Shown here: positions 50,557 through 60,236 of the stretch, piece after piece
How positions within the stretch are numbered: the stretch's first letter is position 1
Layout of the letters: each line of letters starts with the position of its first letter
Assembly: GCA_011620555.1 (NCBI GenBank)
Contig: WOYY01000025.1
Coordinates: 35,843 to 99,842 of the forward strand
Length of the DNA stretch: 64,000 bases
Source: Anaerolineaceae bacterium
Lineage (GTDB): Bacteria > Chloroflexota > Anaerolineae > Anaerolineales > Anaerolineaceae
Direction of reading: 5' to 3'
The notes under the pieces: generated by a model
The model's input: the letters and a program-made list of their open reading frames with translations, nothing else
Databases searched by the model: none
Told to the model about the DNA's origin: nothing
Position numbers and translations under genes: made by a program

Positions 50557-51659
50557 GCCATTTCCTCCTGATGGGTGCGGACGATGCGGACTTTATAGCG
50601 CAGGAAGACATCACTGCTGATCACCAGGAAGAGAATGGTCCCCTGGATCATAAATGAGAGGCCGGAAGGCTGAATCTCCCGCCCGGCGACGATCAGCGCG
50701 CCGAAAAGGATCGCCACCGGAATGACAGCGAAGGGGTTCAACTTCGCCAGCCAGGCCACGATCACACCGGAAAAGCCATAGTTCGTTGAAATCCGCTCCT
50801 GCAAGCGATGGACTACGCCCGTCACCTCGGACATCCCGGCCAGGCCGGCCAGCGCGCCGGAGAGCATCATCACCAGGATGATGTTCTTTTTGATGTTGAT
50901 GCCGGCGTAATTGGCGGCCTTGGGGTTATCGCCGATCAGGGCGATCTCATAGCCCCAGCGGCTGCGCTTGAGGATCACCCAGATCAGCACGGCGGCCACC
51001 AGGCCAAAGACCACGCCCAGGTGCAGCGTGATCCCCGAGAAGAAGGGGTAATCCTTGGCCAGGTCCGCCAGCCGCGGCAGCCAGGCCACTTTGTCAAAGG
51101 TGGGCGTCATCTGGAACCCGGCGTCGCTGTATTTGCCGAAGATCCAGTAGTTGTTCCAAAAGATCGCGATGTAATTCAACATCAGCGTGGTGATGATCTC
51201 GTTCACATTGAACACCGCCTTGAGGAAGCCGGGGATGAAACCATAGAGCGCACCGCCCAGGATTCCCATCAAGGCCATCAGGGTCAGCACCAGCCATTTC
51301 GGGCTGTCCAGCGGAATGATCGGCACCAGCACGACCATGCTGGCAAAGAAAGCGCCAATATAAAATTGGCCCTCAGCGCCAATGTTGAGGATGTTCATCT
51401 TAAAGGCCACAGAGCAGCCCAAACCGATCAGGATCAAAGGCGTCGCTTTGACCAGGATATCCGAAAACGCGCCCCAGCTGCCAAAAGAGGCCGTGAAGAA
51501 ATAGCGGTAAACCTGGAAGGGGTTCCCGCCGATCAACCACAGGACAATCCCACTGATAATGAAGGCAACAACCACCGCGCCCAAGGATGTGGCCAAGGGC
51601 AGCCATTTCGGAACATCATTGGTACGGCTTTCAAACTTAATTTTGTAAGGAAACTTCAT
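50553..51659 (-). CDS. nucleoside/BMP-type ABC transporter permease
   Basis: FKMNILNIGAEGQFYIGAF; EITTLMLNYIA. Confidence 0.9.
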   Translation of the reverse strand: MKFPYKIKFESRTNDVPKWLPLATSLGAVVVAFIISGIVLWLIGGNPFQVYRYFFTASFGSWGAFSDILVKATPLILIGLGCSVAFKMNILNIGAEGQFYIGAFFASMVVLVPIIPLDSPKWLVLTLMALMGILGGALYGFIPGFLKAVFNVNEIITTLMLNYIAIFWNNYWIFGKYSDAGFQMTPTFDKVAWLPRLADLAKDYPFFSGITLHLGVVFGLVAAVLIWVILKRSRWGYEIALIGDNPKAANYAGINIKKNIILVMMLSGALAGLAGMSEVTGVVHRLQERISTNYGFSGVIVAWLAKLNPFAVIPVAILFGALIVAGREIQPSGLSFMIQGTILFLVISSDVFLRYKVRIVRTHQEEMA

Positions 51660-53191
51660 CCGTCACTCCTCAACGCCCCGGTCATCATCATCCCGATCTG
51701 GTTGAGATCGGCCTGGCTGGCAGCCATCTCTCCCACCAGCTCACCATCAAAGATGACCGCAATCCGATCGCTCAACATTAGAAGTTCTTCCAGCTCTTCC
51801 GAGATCAACAGGATCGCAGCGCCCTTCTGACGTTGTTCCAAAAGCAGCCGCTGGATCCCTTCGATTGCGCCGACATCCAGGCCGCGGGTGGGTTGCATGG
51901 CAACGATCAATTTGGGGTCGCCCGAAATTTCACGAGCCAGGATCAGCTTCTGCAGGTTCCCGCCGGAGAGCTTCCGGGCCATCGTTTCCACAGTCGGCGC
52001 CTGGATATCATAAACCTCTTTCAACTCAGCCGCATGGTCATGGGCGGCCAGATAGTCAATCCGCCAGCCATTGCTGATCGGGTCCTGGGCGTAATTCTTC
52101 ATGATGATGTTCTTGGTGATGGAAAGGTTCGGTGCGGTCCCCATGCCGGTCCGGTCTTCAGGGATATGCGCCAGGCCGCAGCGGATGGACTTCTGCGGTG
52201 AGCAGTTGCCCACTTCCGTCCCATTAATCCGCACGGAGCCTTCGATGGGCCGCAGCCCGGTCACGGCTTCGACCAGTTCGCTCTGGCCGTTGCCGGCGAT
52301 CCCGGCAATGCCGAAGATCTCCCCTTCCTGGATCTGGAAGGACACATTCCTCACTGCGGGTAAGCCCCGATTATTGGTTGTTGAAAGGTTTTCCACTTCC
52401 AAAACAACCTCGCCCGGCTCCCTCTCGACCTTTTCCACCTGGAAGATGACCTTGCGGCCAACCATCAGTTCGGCCAGCTGGGTCCGGGTCAGCCCTTGCG
52501 GATCAATCCCTTCGGCTGTGGCTTTGCCCTTCCGCAGAACGGTCAGCCGGTCAGCGACGGCCTGAACTTCATTTAATTTGTGGCTGATGAAGATGATCGA
52601 CTTTCCCTGGCTCACCAGGGTCCGCATGGTTTCCATCAGCTCGTCGATTTCCTGGGGCGCCAGAACCGCGGTGGGTTCATCCAGGATCAGAATCTCCGCC
52701 CCCCGGTAGAGCGTTTTCAGGATCTCCACCCGCTGCTGCTCACCCACAGAGAGCTGCCAGATCTTCGCGGTCGGATCGACCTTCAAACCAAAGGTCTCCT
52801 GCAGCTTTTGAATCTTCTTGTCGTAGGTCGCCAGTTTCATAATAAACTTAGGCTCATTGAGCCCCAGCAGGATGTTCTCCGTGACGGTCAGCGTTGGCAC
52901 CAGCATAAAATGCTGGTGGACCATCCCAATCCCGCTGGCAATGGCACCTTTGGGAGAGCGGAAGGAAACGGGTTCGCCATTGATCCTGATCGTGCCGGAT
53001 TCGGGTTGATACATTCCCGAAAGGACATTCATCAAGGTGCTTTTCCCGGCCCCGTTCTCACCCAAAAGGGCATGGATCTCCCCTTTTCTTAGAGTGAAAT
53101 TCACATGATCGTTTGCCAAAACTCCCGGGAAACGGATCACGATATCCTGCATTTCAACTGCGTAGGGCGTATTTTCCGGTAAATTTGTCAT
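51656..53191 (-). CDS. nucleoside/BMP-type ABC transporter ATP-binding protein (two ABC domains)
   Basis: LLGENGAGKSTLMNVLSG, LSVGEQQRVEILKTL, LSGGNLQKLILAREI. Confidence 0.93.
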   Translation of the reverse strand: MTNLPENTPYAVEMQDIVIRFPGVLANDHVNFTLRKGEIHALLGENGAGKSTLMNVLSGMYQPESGTIRINGEPVSFRSPKGAIASGIGMVHQHFMLVPTLTVTENILLGLNEPKFIMKLATYDKKIQKLQETFGLKVDPTAKIWQLSVGEQQRVEILKTLYRGAEILILDEPTAVLAPQEIDELMETMRTLVSQGKSIIFISHKLNEVQAVADRLTVLRKGKATAEGIDPQGLTRTQLAELMVGRKVIFQVEKVEREPGEVVLEVENLSTTNNRGLPAVRNVSFQIQEGEIFGIAGIAGNGQSELVEAVTGLRPIEGSVRINGTEVGNCSPQKSIRCGLAHIPEDRTGMGTAPNLSITKNIIMKNYAQDPISNGWRIDYLAAHDHAAELKEVYDIQAPTVETMARKLSGGNLQKLILAREISGDPKLIVAMQPTRGLDVGAIEGIQRLLLEQRQKGAAILLISEELEELLMLSDRIAVIFDGELVGEMAASQADLNQIGMMMTGALRSDG

Positions 53192-53245
53192 AAATCCAAC
53201 TTGGTCAATAAAGGCACCAAAACGGTGTTTAAATAATGCCAGGTA

Positions 53246-53286
53246 ACACAACCAGGAAACTGCATTCGCAAATTTCCTGGTTGTGT
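53246..53286 (-). promoter_or_regulatory. 14-bp stem hairpin between BMP-lipoprotein and ABC ATPase genes
   Basis: ACACAACCAGGAAA-13 nt-TTTCCTGGTTGTGT. Confidence 0.8.
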
Positions 53287-53299
53287 CTGTTCAGTCTAA

Positions 53300-54505
53300 C
53301 TAATCAAGTGAGGGTAATTCAGCGGTGATGTTCTCATTCCACCAGTACATACAGGTGGTGCATTCGCTGCCAAATTGGGCGAAGCCATCCAGGTCAAGCT
53401 GTTCAAGGCTGACACCATCGGCCAGGATCAAGTTGCCCTGGTTGTCCGTGATCGGGCCTTTGAAGACGTCGAAGCGGTCGAATTCACCAGCCAGCATCTG
53501 GTCCAAGATTTCGCGGACCATCGCCAGATCCTCTTCGGGCAGCTCAGCCACACCGGGCATCAGTTCCTCGCCTTCCATGAAGCCATAGAGGCCCAGGCCG
53601 CCGGAATCGGCGTCAAAGTATTCCCAGCCGCCCTTCCAGATGCCTTCGCGGGAGGCTTCAACGATCCGGGCATATTCCACACCCCAGTTCCAGTACATGG
53701 AAGTGAGGCAGGCATCCACGGTGCAGTTTCCAGAGTAGTCATAGGTGATGCCCCATTTGCCTTCGGGAGCGACCATGGCAGGAGCGGGGGTGTCCGCACC
53801 GGTCATCACAACCTGGGCGCCGGCGGAGAAGAGCGATTCAGCGCCTTCCTGTTCCAGGATGGGATCATGCCAGGTGTTGATGAAGCGGACATCAATTGTG
53901 CATTCGGGGCAGGTTTTCTGGACGCCCAAAGCAAAAGCGTTGCCCAGGCGGGTTTCTTCGGGGATGGGGAAGGTGGCCATATAACCCAGTTTCGGGTTGC
54001 CATCCATCTTGGCCCGGGAACCGGCCAGCATACCGGCCAGGTATTTCATATCTTCCATCGCGCCCATCAGGTTGCCAAAGTTTTCGCCATTGGCTTTGTA
54101 GCCACTGACGTGGATGATATCCACATCCGGGAATTCTTCCGCCACGATTTCCGAGGCGTCCATGAAGCCAAAGGATGTTGTGAAGATCACATCAAAGCCT
54201 TTGCGGGCCAGGGAGCGGATCACCTGTTCGGCATCGGCGCCCTCGGGCACGTTTTCAACGTAGGCAGTGTGAACGTCGGCGACGTTTTCTTCGACGTACA
54301 TCCGGCCAACATCATGGGACTGCGACCAACCGCCATCGTCATGGGGGCCAACATAGACGAAAGCTACGTTATATTTTCCCTCTTCCGGGGCAGGGATCTG
54401 AAAGCCTGCAACGGTCTCTTCTGTTGCCTGGGTTTGGCCGCATGCAGAAAGGGCAAACGCAGCAACAACTAAAATAGCCAAAAGCCAAAAAATATGTTTT
54501 CTCAT
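53300..54505 (-). CDS. BMP family nucleoside-binding lipoprotein
   Basis: lipobox ALSAC; YVGPHDDGGWSQSHDVGRMYVEE. Confidence 0.93.
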   Translation of the reverse strand: MRKHIFWLLAILVVAAFALSACGQTQATEETVAGFQIPAPEEGKYNVAFVYVGPHDDGGWSQSHDVGRMYVEENVADVHTAYVENVPEGADAEQVIRSLARKGFDVIFTTSFGFMDASEIVAEEFPDVDIIHVSGYKANGENFGNLMGAMEDMKYLAGMLAGSRAKMDGNPKLGYMATFPIPEETRLGNAFALGVQKTCPECTIDVRFINTWHDPILEQEGAESLFSAGAQVVMTGADTPAPAMVAPEGKWGITYDYSGNCTVDACLTSMYWNWGVEYARIVEASREGIWKGGWEYFDADSGGLGLYGFMEGEELMPGVAELPEEDLAMVREILDQMLAGEFDRFDVFKGPITDNQGNLILADGVSLEQLDLDGFAQFGSECTTCMYWWNENITAELPSLD

Positions 54506-55089
54506 CTCTCATCCTTCTTCGTCTAAATATTTGGTGGATTGATTAGACTGAAGTACAAATTTTTGAGTCGTGATCTCCTTTCCCAAATTAGCCATGTGGA
54601 TCGAGTGATGAAGGCCTTCTATTTCTTCATTCAAACGCATGGCGTTGAATAAACAAATATTCCATTGAATTTATTGGCAGGAAAAACATATCTGGTAGGG
54701 ACAGATCGATTGAACACATTCCCCAAGCAGTAACCCTTTTGATGTCAGACGTCTGGTGGTTCATAACGCAAGAATTCATCCTTGCAATCGCAACCTCAAC
54801 TCATTCGGCTATGTTAAGTCAGTAGACAGATTTTATCATAGAAAACGACGAGATTAAATTGTCTAGACACATTAACTTTTTGTTTACATCCGGATGGATC
54901 TGCGCCCAACACCGTTTTCGGCTCGCCCAGCAGCGGCCCGCTTTCCAGGCCCAAGGGCCGCGCCAGCGTCCAAATGAGACCCAAATTGCAGCCAAATACG
55001 GATAACGCAGCCCAGATAATCAAAGCTTAACCCGGCGTTAACCTTTTGATGTGGTAAAAACCCAGGAGTTTGCTAAAATCGAACCAATT

Positions 55090-55226
55090 ATGACTGAGAA
55101 ATTTGTTCAGGAACTCAAGCGAAAGCCTCATCACCGAACCTCTCCCGGAGGAGCGGCGTTTGGCGCTTAACTGAACTTATTTACGAGCGTATATCAAAAG
55201 GCCTTCCTCCAGGAAGGTCTTTTTTG
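55090..55226 (+). promoter_or_regulatory. putative transcription attenuator with leader ORF MTEKFVQELKRKPHHRTSPGGAAFGA (55090-55170) and terminator (~55199-55226)
   Basis: 26-codon ORF; ggccttcctccaggaaggtctttttt terminator before the ABC operon; GGAGGAG (55147-55153) can pair with the terminator 5' arm. Confidence 0.45.
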
Positions 55227-55324
55227 TTCCCCGAGGAGGTTGCATGCGATCTGAGCGATAAAAAACGAGACAGCAAGCCAACGTATTGGAATAACCAGAT
55301 TTTATTTATTTTTGAGGAGAAAAA

Positions 55325-56062
55325 ATGAAACAGAAAGTTTTAGTGACAATGATTGCCGTTCTGGCCCTCGGCCTTCTGGCCTCCTGCGCCAAATCATCTG
55401 ATGCACTGGTCGTTGCAACAGATGCCGCCTTCCCGCCCTTTGAAATGATTGACGAAGAGACAAAAGAGATCGTTGGGTTCGATATCGACCTGATGAACGC
55501 CATTGCCGAAAAAGCGGACCTGGACATCGTCTTCCAAAACGTCGCCTGGGACCCGCTGCTGGCGGGCATGGCGGATTGCCAATATGATATGGCTATTTCC
55601 GGCATGACCATCACGCCCGCGCGGGCTGAACAATTCAGCTTTTCAGATCCCTACATCAACGCCGGCCAGATCGTCACCGTCCAGGCGGACAACACCACCA
55701 TCAACGGCCCTGAGGACCTGGTTGGTCTGACCGTCGGCGCCCAGATCGGCACCACTGGCGCCATGGAAATTGAAGCCATTGCCGACACCACGCTCAAAAT
55801 TTACGATACCTATGAACTCGCTTTCCTCGATCTTGCCAATGGGCAGGTGGACGCAGTGGTCGCGGACTATCCCACGGCTGTGGCTTTCGTCAGCAACACC
55901 GCCGCCAATCTAAAAGTTGTCGGCGATGTCTTCACCGATGAAGGCTATGGCGTGGCATTTTGCCTGGGCAACACTGAACTGATTGACCAGGTCAATGCAG
56001 CCATCGCAGAGCTTCAGGCCGAAGGCTTCATCGACGAGCTAGTTGCCAAATGGTACAACTAG
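55325..56062 (+). CDS. polar amino acid ABC transporter substrate-binding lipoprotein (family 3)
   Basis: lipobox LLASC; DAAFPPFEMIDEETKEIVGFDIDLMNAIAEK. Confidence 0.93.
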   Translation: MKQKVLVTMIAVLALGLLASCAKSSDALVVATDAAFPPFEMIDEETKEIVGFDIDLMNAIAEKADLDIVFQNVAWDPLLAGMADCQYDMAISGMTITPARAEQFSFSDPYINAGQIVTVQADNTTINGPEDLVGLTVGAQIGTTGAMEIEAIADTTLKIYDTYELAFLDLANGQVDAVVADYPTAVAFVSNTAANLKVVGDVFTDEGYGVAFCLGNTELIDQVNAAIAELQAEGFIDELVAKWYN

Positions 56063-56142
56063 CGATTTAGGGGTTATCCAATCCACTTGGTTCTCCCTCT
56101 CGCCAGGGTTCGCCTTGGCGAGAGGGCTAAGAAAGAGTTCCT

Positions 56143-56955
56143 ATGCAAATCCGAAAAGAACTGGAAAAAGTCCCCGGTTTCGAGGTTGCCAACCACCAGA
56201 TCGACAGCTGGTGGTGGCTGGTCGCGGCGGTCGTCGCGATTGTTGCCCTCCTGGCAGGTCTCGAACCCGATCCCTACTGGCGGATTATTAAATTCGTCAG
56301 CGATGGCTTGCTGGTGACCGTTGGCGTCACCATCACCGCCTTTATCCTGACCCTGGTCCTGGGTCTGCTCACGGCGTTGGGCCGACTCTCGAACAACGGT
56401 TTTGTCCGTTGGTTCACCACCATTTACGTTGAAGTTGCCCGGGGGGTTCCACTCCTTGTCCAATTGTTGTTCTGGTATTTTGCTTTTCCTTCAATTATTC
56501 AAGCATTAGGGCGGCTGATCAGCTACGAACCCTTTGAACATTACCTGGCCAACCCTTTTGTGATGGCCATCTTGGGCCTGACCTTCTGCTATTCCGCTTA
56601 CATGAGCGAAATCTACCGGGCGGGAATCCAGAGCGTCCCCAAAGGCCAAAACGAGGCGGCCCGCAGCCTGGGCATGACCCACAATCAGTCCATGCGCTAT
56701 GTGATCCTGCCCCAGGCCTTCCGCACGGTCCTTCCGCCGGTGGGCAATGAGTTCATTTCCCTGCTGAAAGATTCTTCCCTGGTGAGTGTGGTTTCTGTGG
56801 CCGATATCACCCGACGGGGCCGGGAGTTCATGGCGGCCAGCTTCCTGCCGGTTGAAACCTGGATGATGATCGCCCTGATCTATCTTATCATGACCCTCAT
56901 CTCCGCCCGAGTCGTTGCCTGGATCGAACGAAAAACTCAAACGGAGGCCCGCTGA
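56143..56955 (+). CDS. polar amino acid ABC transporter permease
   Basis: [43 protein letters not shown]. Confidence 0.95.
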   Translation: MQIRKELEKVPGFEVANHQIDSWWWLVAAVVAIVALLAGLEPDPYWRIIKFVSDGLLVTVGVTITAFILTLVLGLLTALGRLSNNGFVRWFTTIYVEVARGVPLLVQLLFWYFAFPSIIQALGRLISYEPFEHYLANPFVMAILGLTFCYSAYMSEIYRAGIQSVPKGQNEAARSLGMTHNQSMRYVILPQAFRTVLPPVGNEFISLLKDSSLVSVVSVADITRRGREFMAASFLPVETWMMIALIYLIMTLISARVVAWIERKTQTEAR

Positions 56956-56956
56956 A

Positions 56957-57700
56957 ATGACCACCCCTTCCCCCACCCCCATTATCCAAATTGAAAACCT
57001 GCATAAACACTATGGAGAGACTGCCGCGCTCAACGGCGTCAGTTTGAATGTTTACCCCGGTGAAGTTGTGCTGATCATCGGCCCTTCCGGCTCGGGCAAG
57101 TCCACCCTCCTGCGGTGCATCAACCGCTTGGAGACCTTCCAGGCGGGTTCCGTCTGCGTGGATGACATCCCCCTGACCACGGCGGAAAACATCAATGCAA
57201 TCCGCACCGAGGTCGGCATGGTCTTCCAGTCCTTCAACCTTTTCCCCCACCTGACGGTGCTGGAAAATGTGACCATCGCCCAGAAGGTCGTCCGCAAGCG
57301 CAGCCCCGAGGAAGCCGAAGAGATCGGCCGAGCGCTGCTCGCCAAGGTCGGCATTCCCGAAAAAGAGAATGACTATCCCGGCCAGCTTTCCGGCGGCCAG
57401 CAGCAGCGGGTGGCCATCGCCCGAGCGCTCGCGATGAACCCCAAGATCATGCTTTTTGACGAACCCACCAGTGCGCTGGACCCAGAGATGATCCAAGAGG
57501 TTTTGGATGTCATGCTCCAGCTGGCCAAAGAGGGGATGACGATGGTGGTCGTCTCCCATGAAATGGGCTTCGCCCGGGCCGCGGCGGACCGCGCCGTCTT
57601 GATGGATGAGGGCCTGATCGTTGAAGAAGCCGTACCGGATGTGCTTTTCAGCAACCCCACCCAGGACCGAACCAAGGCCTTCCTGAGCAAGATCCTTTAA
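56957..57700 (+). CDS. polar amino acid ABC transporter ATP-binding protein
   Basis: [52 protein letters not shown]. Confidence 0.95.
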   Translation: MTTPSPTPIIQIENLHKHYGETAALNGVSLNVYPGEVVLIIGPSGSGKSTLLRCINRLETFQAGSVCVDDIPLTTAENINAIRTEVGMVFQSFNLFPHLTVLENVTIAQKVVRKRSPEEAEEIGRALLAKVGIPEKENDYPGQLSGGQQQRVAIARALAMNPKIMLFDEPTSALDPEMIQEVLDVMLQLAKEGMTMVVVSHEMGFARAAADRAVLMDEGLIVEEAVPDVLFSNPTQDRTKAFLSKIL

Positions 57701-57803
57701 AACTTAGCAAAGTGAATACCCCTAAAAACCGCTTTGATCCGCCTCTCAAAGTGGCTTTTAATGCTATGATTTAATCTCAACCAAAATAAGGCAAAGGAGC
57801 ATC

Positions 57804-58265
57804 ATGAAGATTGCGATTGGAAGCGATCACGCTGCTTATGAATTGAAAGAGATCATCATCCAACACCTCAAAGATCGCGGAATTGAAGTTTTGGATCTGG
57901 GTACCCACTCCCCGGAGCGCACCCATTACCCGGTTTACGGCCAGCGGGTGGGCAAAGCCGTGGCGAATGGCGACGCGGACCTGGGCATTACCATCTGCGG
58001 TACGGGAATCGGGATCGGCATCTCCGCCGGCAAGGTCAAAGGCATCCGGGCGGCCATTGTCAGCGACACCTACTCGGCCCGGATGGCCCGCCAGCACAAC
58101 AACGCCAACGTGCTGTCCTTCGGCGCCCGCGTGGTTGGCCCCGGCCTGGCAGAGGATATTGTGGACTCCTTCCTCGACCATGAATTCGAAGGCGGCCGGC
58201 ATGCTACCCGCGTGGACCTGATCGCCGACATTGACGCTGGCGAGGACATCACTGAGATGTCATAA
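57804..58265 (+). CDS. rpiB: ribose-5-phosphate isomerase B
   Basis: MKIAIGSDHAAYELKEI; ICGTGIGIGISAGKVKGIRAA. Confidence 0.95.
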   Translation: MKIAIGSDHAAYELKEIIIQHLKDRGIEVLDLGTHSPERTHYPVYGQRVGKAVANGDADLGITICGTGIGIGISAGKVKGIRAAIVSDTYSARMARQHNNANVLSFGARVVGPGLAEDIVDSFLDHEFEGGRHATRVDLIADIDAGEDITEMS

Positions 58266-58286
58266 CCCTGATTTCCGGGGATAAAA

Positions 58287-58316
58287 ATAAACCAGCCAAG
58301 CGGCTGGTTTTTTTAT
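58287..58316. terminator. bidirectional intrinsic terminator
   Basis: aataaaccagcc-aagc-ggctggtttttttatt between convergent genes. Confidence 0.85.
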
Positions 58317-58996
58317 TTAACCTCTGGGGATTGACGTCTTTTCTTCGTCAGCGCCGAATGGCGTGAGATCAGGCGGACATAGGGCGGAGATAGGCGCCCC
58401 TCGATTTCCGCCGTCCTAAGCGCAGCTCGGAATTCCTCAGCCGTATGAAATTCCGGCAGGGAGAGAGTCGCCGTGCCCAGTTCATAGGCCGAATGGGCAT
58501 CTGAGCCGGCCGTGCCCGCCAGACCGACCTGCCTGGCAAAATCCTGCGCCTGCTTGTTCGGTTCCATCCTCAGGCAACGCGCGTTGAAGACCTCGACGGC
58601 ATCAAGCGCCGGCGCAATGGCTTCCAGATCCGCCGGCTCCCACAATTTGCCGCCTCGGTGGTCAAAGGGATGCGCCACGCTGATCACCGCGCCTTGCGCC
58701 TTCAACCGCCGCACGGCCTCCCCGGGGTTGAGGCCTTCAGGCACCTTTTCCGTCATGAAATAGCCCAAAAGTTCGCCGCTGGTCGTCTGGATCTCTTCGC
58801 CAATGATAATCAGGTCCGGGGCAAGTTTCTGGGCGGCAAAAGCCCCCTCAATCTCATTATGGTCCGTCACAGCCAGGCGGTCGATCCCCAGTTCCCGGGC
58901 GCGTTCGATCAGCCTATCCAAGGGAAGCAGGCTGTCTTTGGAATAACACGTGTGCAGGTGAAGTTCGACCCGGATGGTTGGCGTTGCTGAGTTCAT
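58313..58996 (-). CDS. PHP domain protein
   Basis: ELHLHTCYSKDS, AVTDHNEIEGA, GSDAHSAYELG. Confidence 0.9.
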   Translation of the reverse strand: MNSATPTIRVELHLHTCYSKDSLLPLDRLIERARELGIDRLAVTDHNEIEGAFAAQKLAPDLIIIGEEIQTTSGELLGYFMTEKVPEGLNPGEAVRRLKAQGAVISVAHPFDHRGGKLWEPADLEAIAPALDAVEVFNARCLRMEPNKQAQDFARQVGLAGTAGSDAHSAYELGTATLSLPEFHTAEEFRAALRTAEIEGRLSPPYVRLISRHSALTKKRRQSPEVK

Positions 58997-60108
58997 GCGT
59001 TCAAAAAAATGCGGGGCAGGCGATCGGCCAGCCCGCAGACCACTTCATAGTTGATGGTTCCCCAGCATGCCGCCAGGTCTTCCGCGGAGAGCCGGTGGCT
59101 GCCCTGAACGCCTAATAACACCACTTCGTCCCCCACCCGGGCCTCCGGCACGGAATCCAGTTGGAGCATGCACTGGTCCATGCAGACCCGCCCGACGACG
59201 TCGACCCTTTGGCCGCGCACCAGCGCCTGCTGCCCAGGCACTCGCCGGTAGCCATCGCCATAACCCACTGGGATCACGCCGATCCGTTCCTCGCCCTGAG
59301 TCTTGTACTGGTGCCCATAGCTGACGCCGTGCCCCGGCGGCAAAAGCCGCAGGGAGGTGAGCCTGGCTTTCCAGGTCAGCGCGGGGCGGAACTCGGACGG
59401 CAAGGGGGACTCGGGCGACGGGGTCAGGCCGTAGAGTGCGATTCCCGGCCGGACCATATCGAAATAAGTTTGAGGAAAATTGATAATCGCTGCCGAGTTG
59501 GAGGTGTGGACCGTCTTCGGCAGGAGGCCGCGCTGGCGCAGCCCCTCTAACAGAGCAGTGAAGCGGGCTAACTGCTCCTGGGTGGTATTGACATCCGGCT
59601 CATCCGCCCGGGCAAAATGGGTGAAAATCCCATCAATCTCCAGTTTTGCATGGTCGTGATACTCGGCCAGGAATTCCGCCGCCTTTTCAGGGACCATGCC
59701 CAGGCGTCCCATGCCGGTTTCCACCTTGACATGAGCCTTAAGCCGGCCGGGCGCTTTCTGCGCAGCTTCAAGGTAGGCTTTGGCCATCTGAGGATCATAA
59801 ATCGCCACGTGAATCCCCTGGCGGATGGCTTCCGGGATCAACGCGGGGGGCGTATAGCCCAGGACCATGATCTCCGAGCTGATCCCCTGCTCGCGCAGAA
59901 GCAGGGCTTCCTCAATCCGGGCAACGCCGCACCAATCCGCCCCGGCCTCGATCGCCGCGCGGGCAATCTGGAGCGCGCCATGGCCATAGCCATTCGCCTT
60001 GATCACGGCCATCACCATCGCGTGCGTTCTGCGACTGATCGCACGAACGTTGCTCCGGATCGCGTCCAGGTCAATTTCCAGCCAGGTTGAATAAGCTTGC
60101 GTATCCAT
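58993..60108 (-). CDS. alr: alanine racemase
   Basis: VIKANGYGHGALQIA; GVSYGHQYKT; VVGRVCMDQCMLQL. Confidence 0.95.
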   Translation of the reverse strand: MDTQAYSTWLEIDLDAIRSNVRAISRRTHAMVMAVIKANGYGHGALQIARAAIEAGADWCGVARIEEALLLREQGISSEIMVLGYTPPALIPEAIRQGIHVAIYDPQMAKAYLEAAQKAPGRLKAHVKVETGMGRLGMVPEKAAEFLAEYHDHAKLEIDGIFTHFARADEPDVNTTQEQLARFTALLEGLRQRGLLPKTVHTSNSAAIINFPQTYFDMVRPGIALYGLTPSPESPLPSEFRPALTWKARLTSLRLLPPGHGVSYGHQYKTQGEERIGVIPVGYGDGYRRVPGQQALVRGQRVDVVGRVCMDQCMLQLDSVPEARVGDEVVLLGVQGSHRLSAEDLAACWGTINYEVVCGLADRLPRIFLNA

Positions 60109-60236
60109 GGGGTGTAGTATAGCCCCCCTTGCCCCAGCTTTCAAGGTTCCAGGCCATTATCAAAGCGGGCAGCTACGGTATAATCAAAAACCTGAATACC
60201 CTTATTGACCAGAAACCCAATGGAAGAAAACGCGAG

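Noticed and set aside
54506-54813. Purine riboswitch upstream of the BMP transporter operon
   Set aside because: I could not find the conserved purine-aptamer loops or a matching three-way junction by eye.
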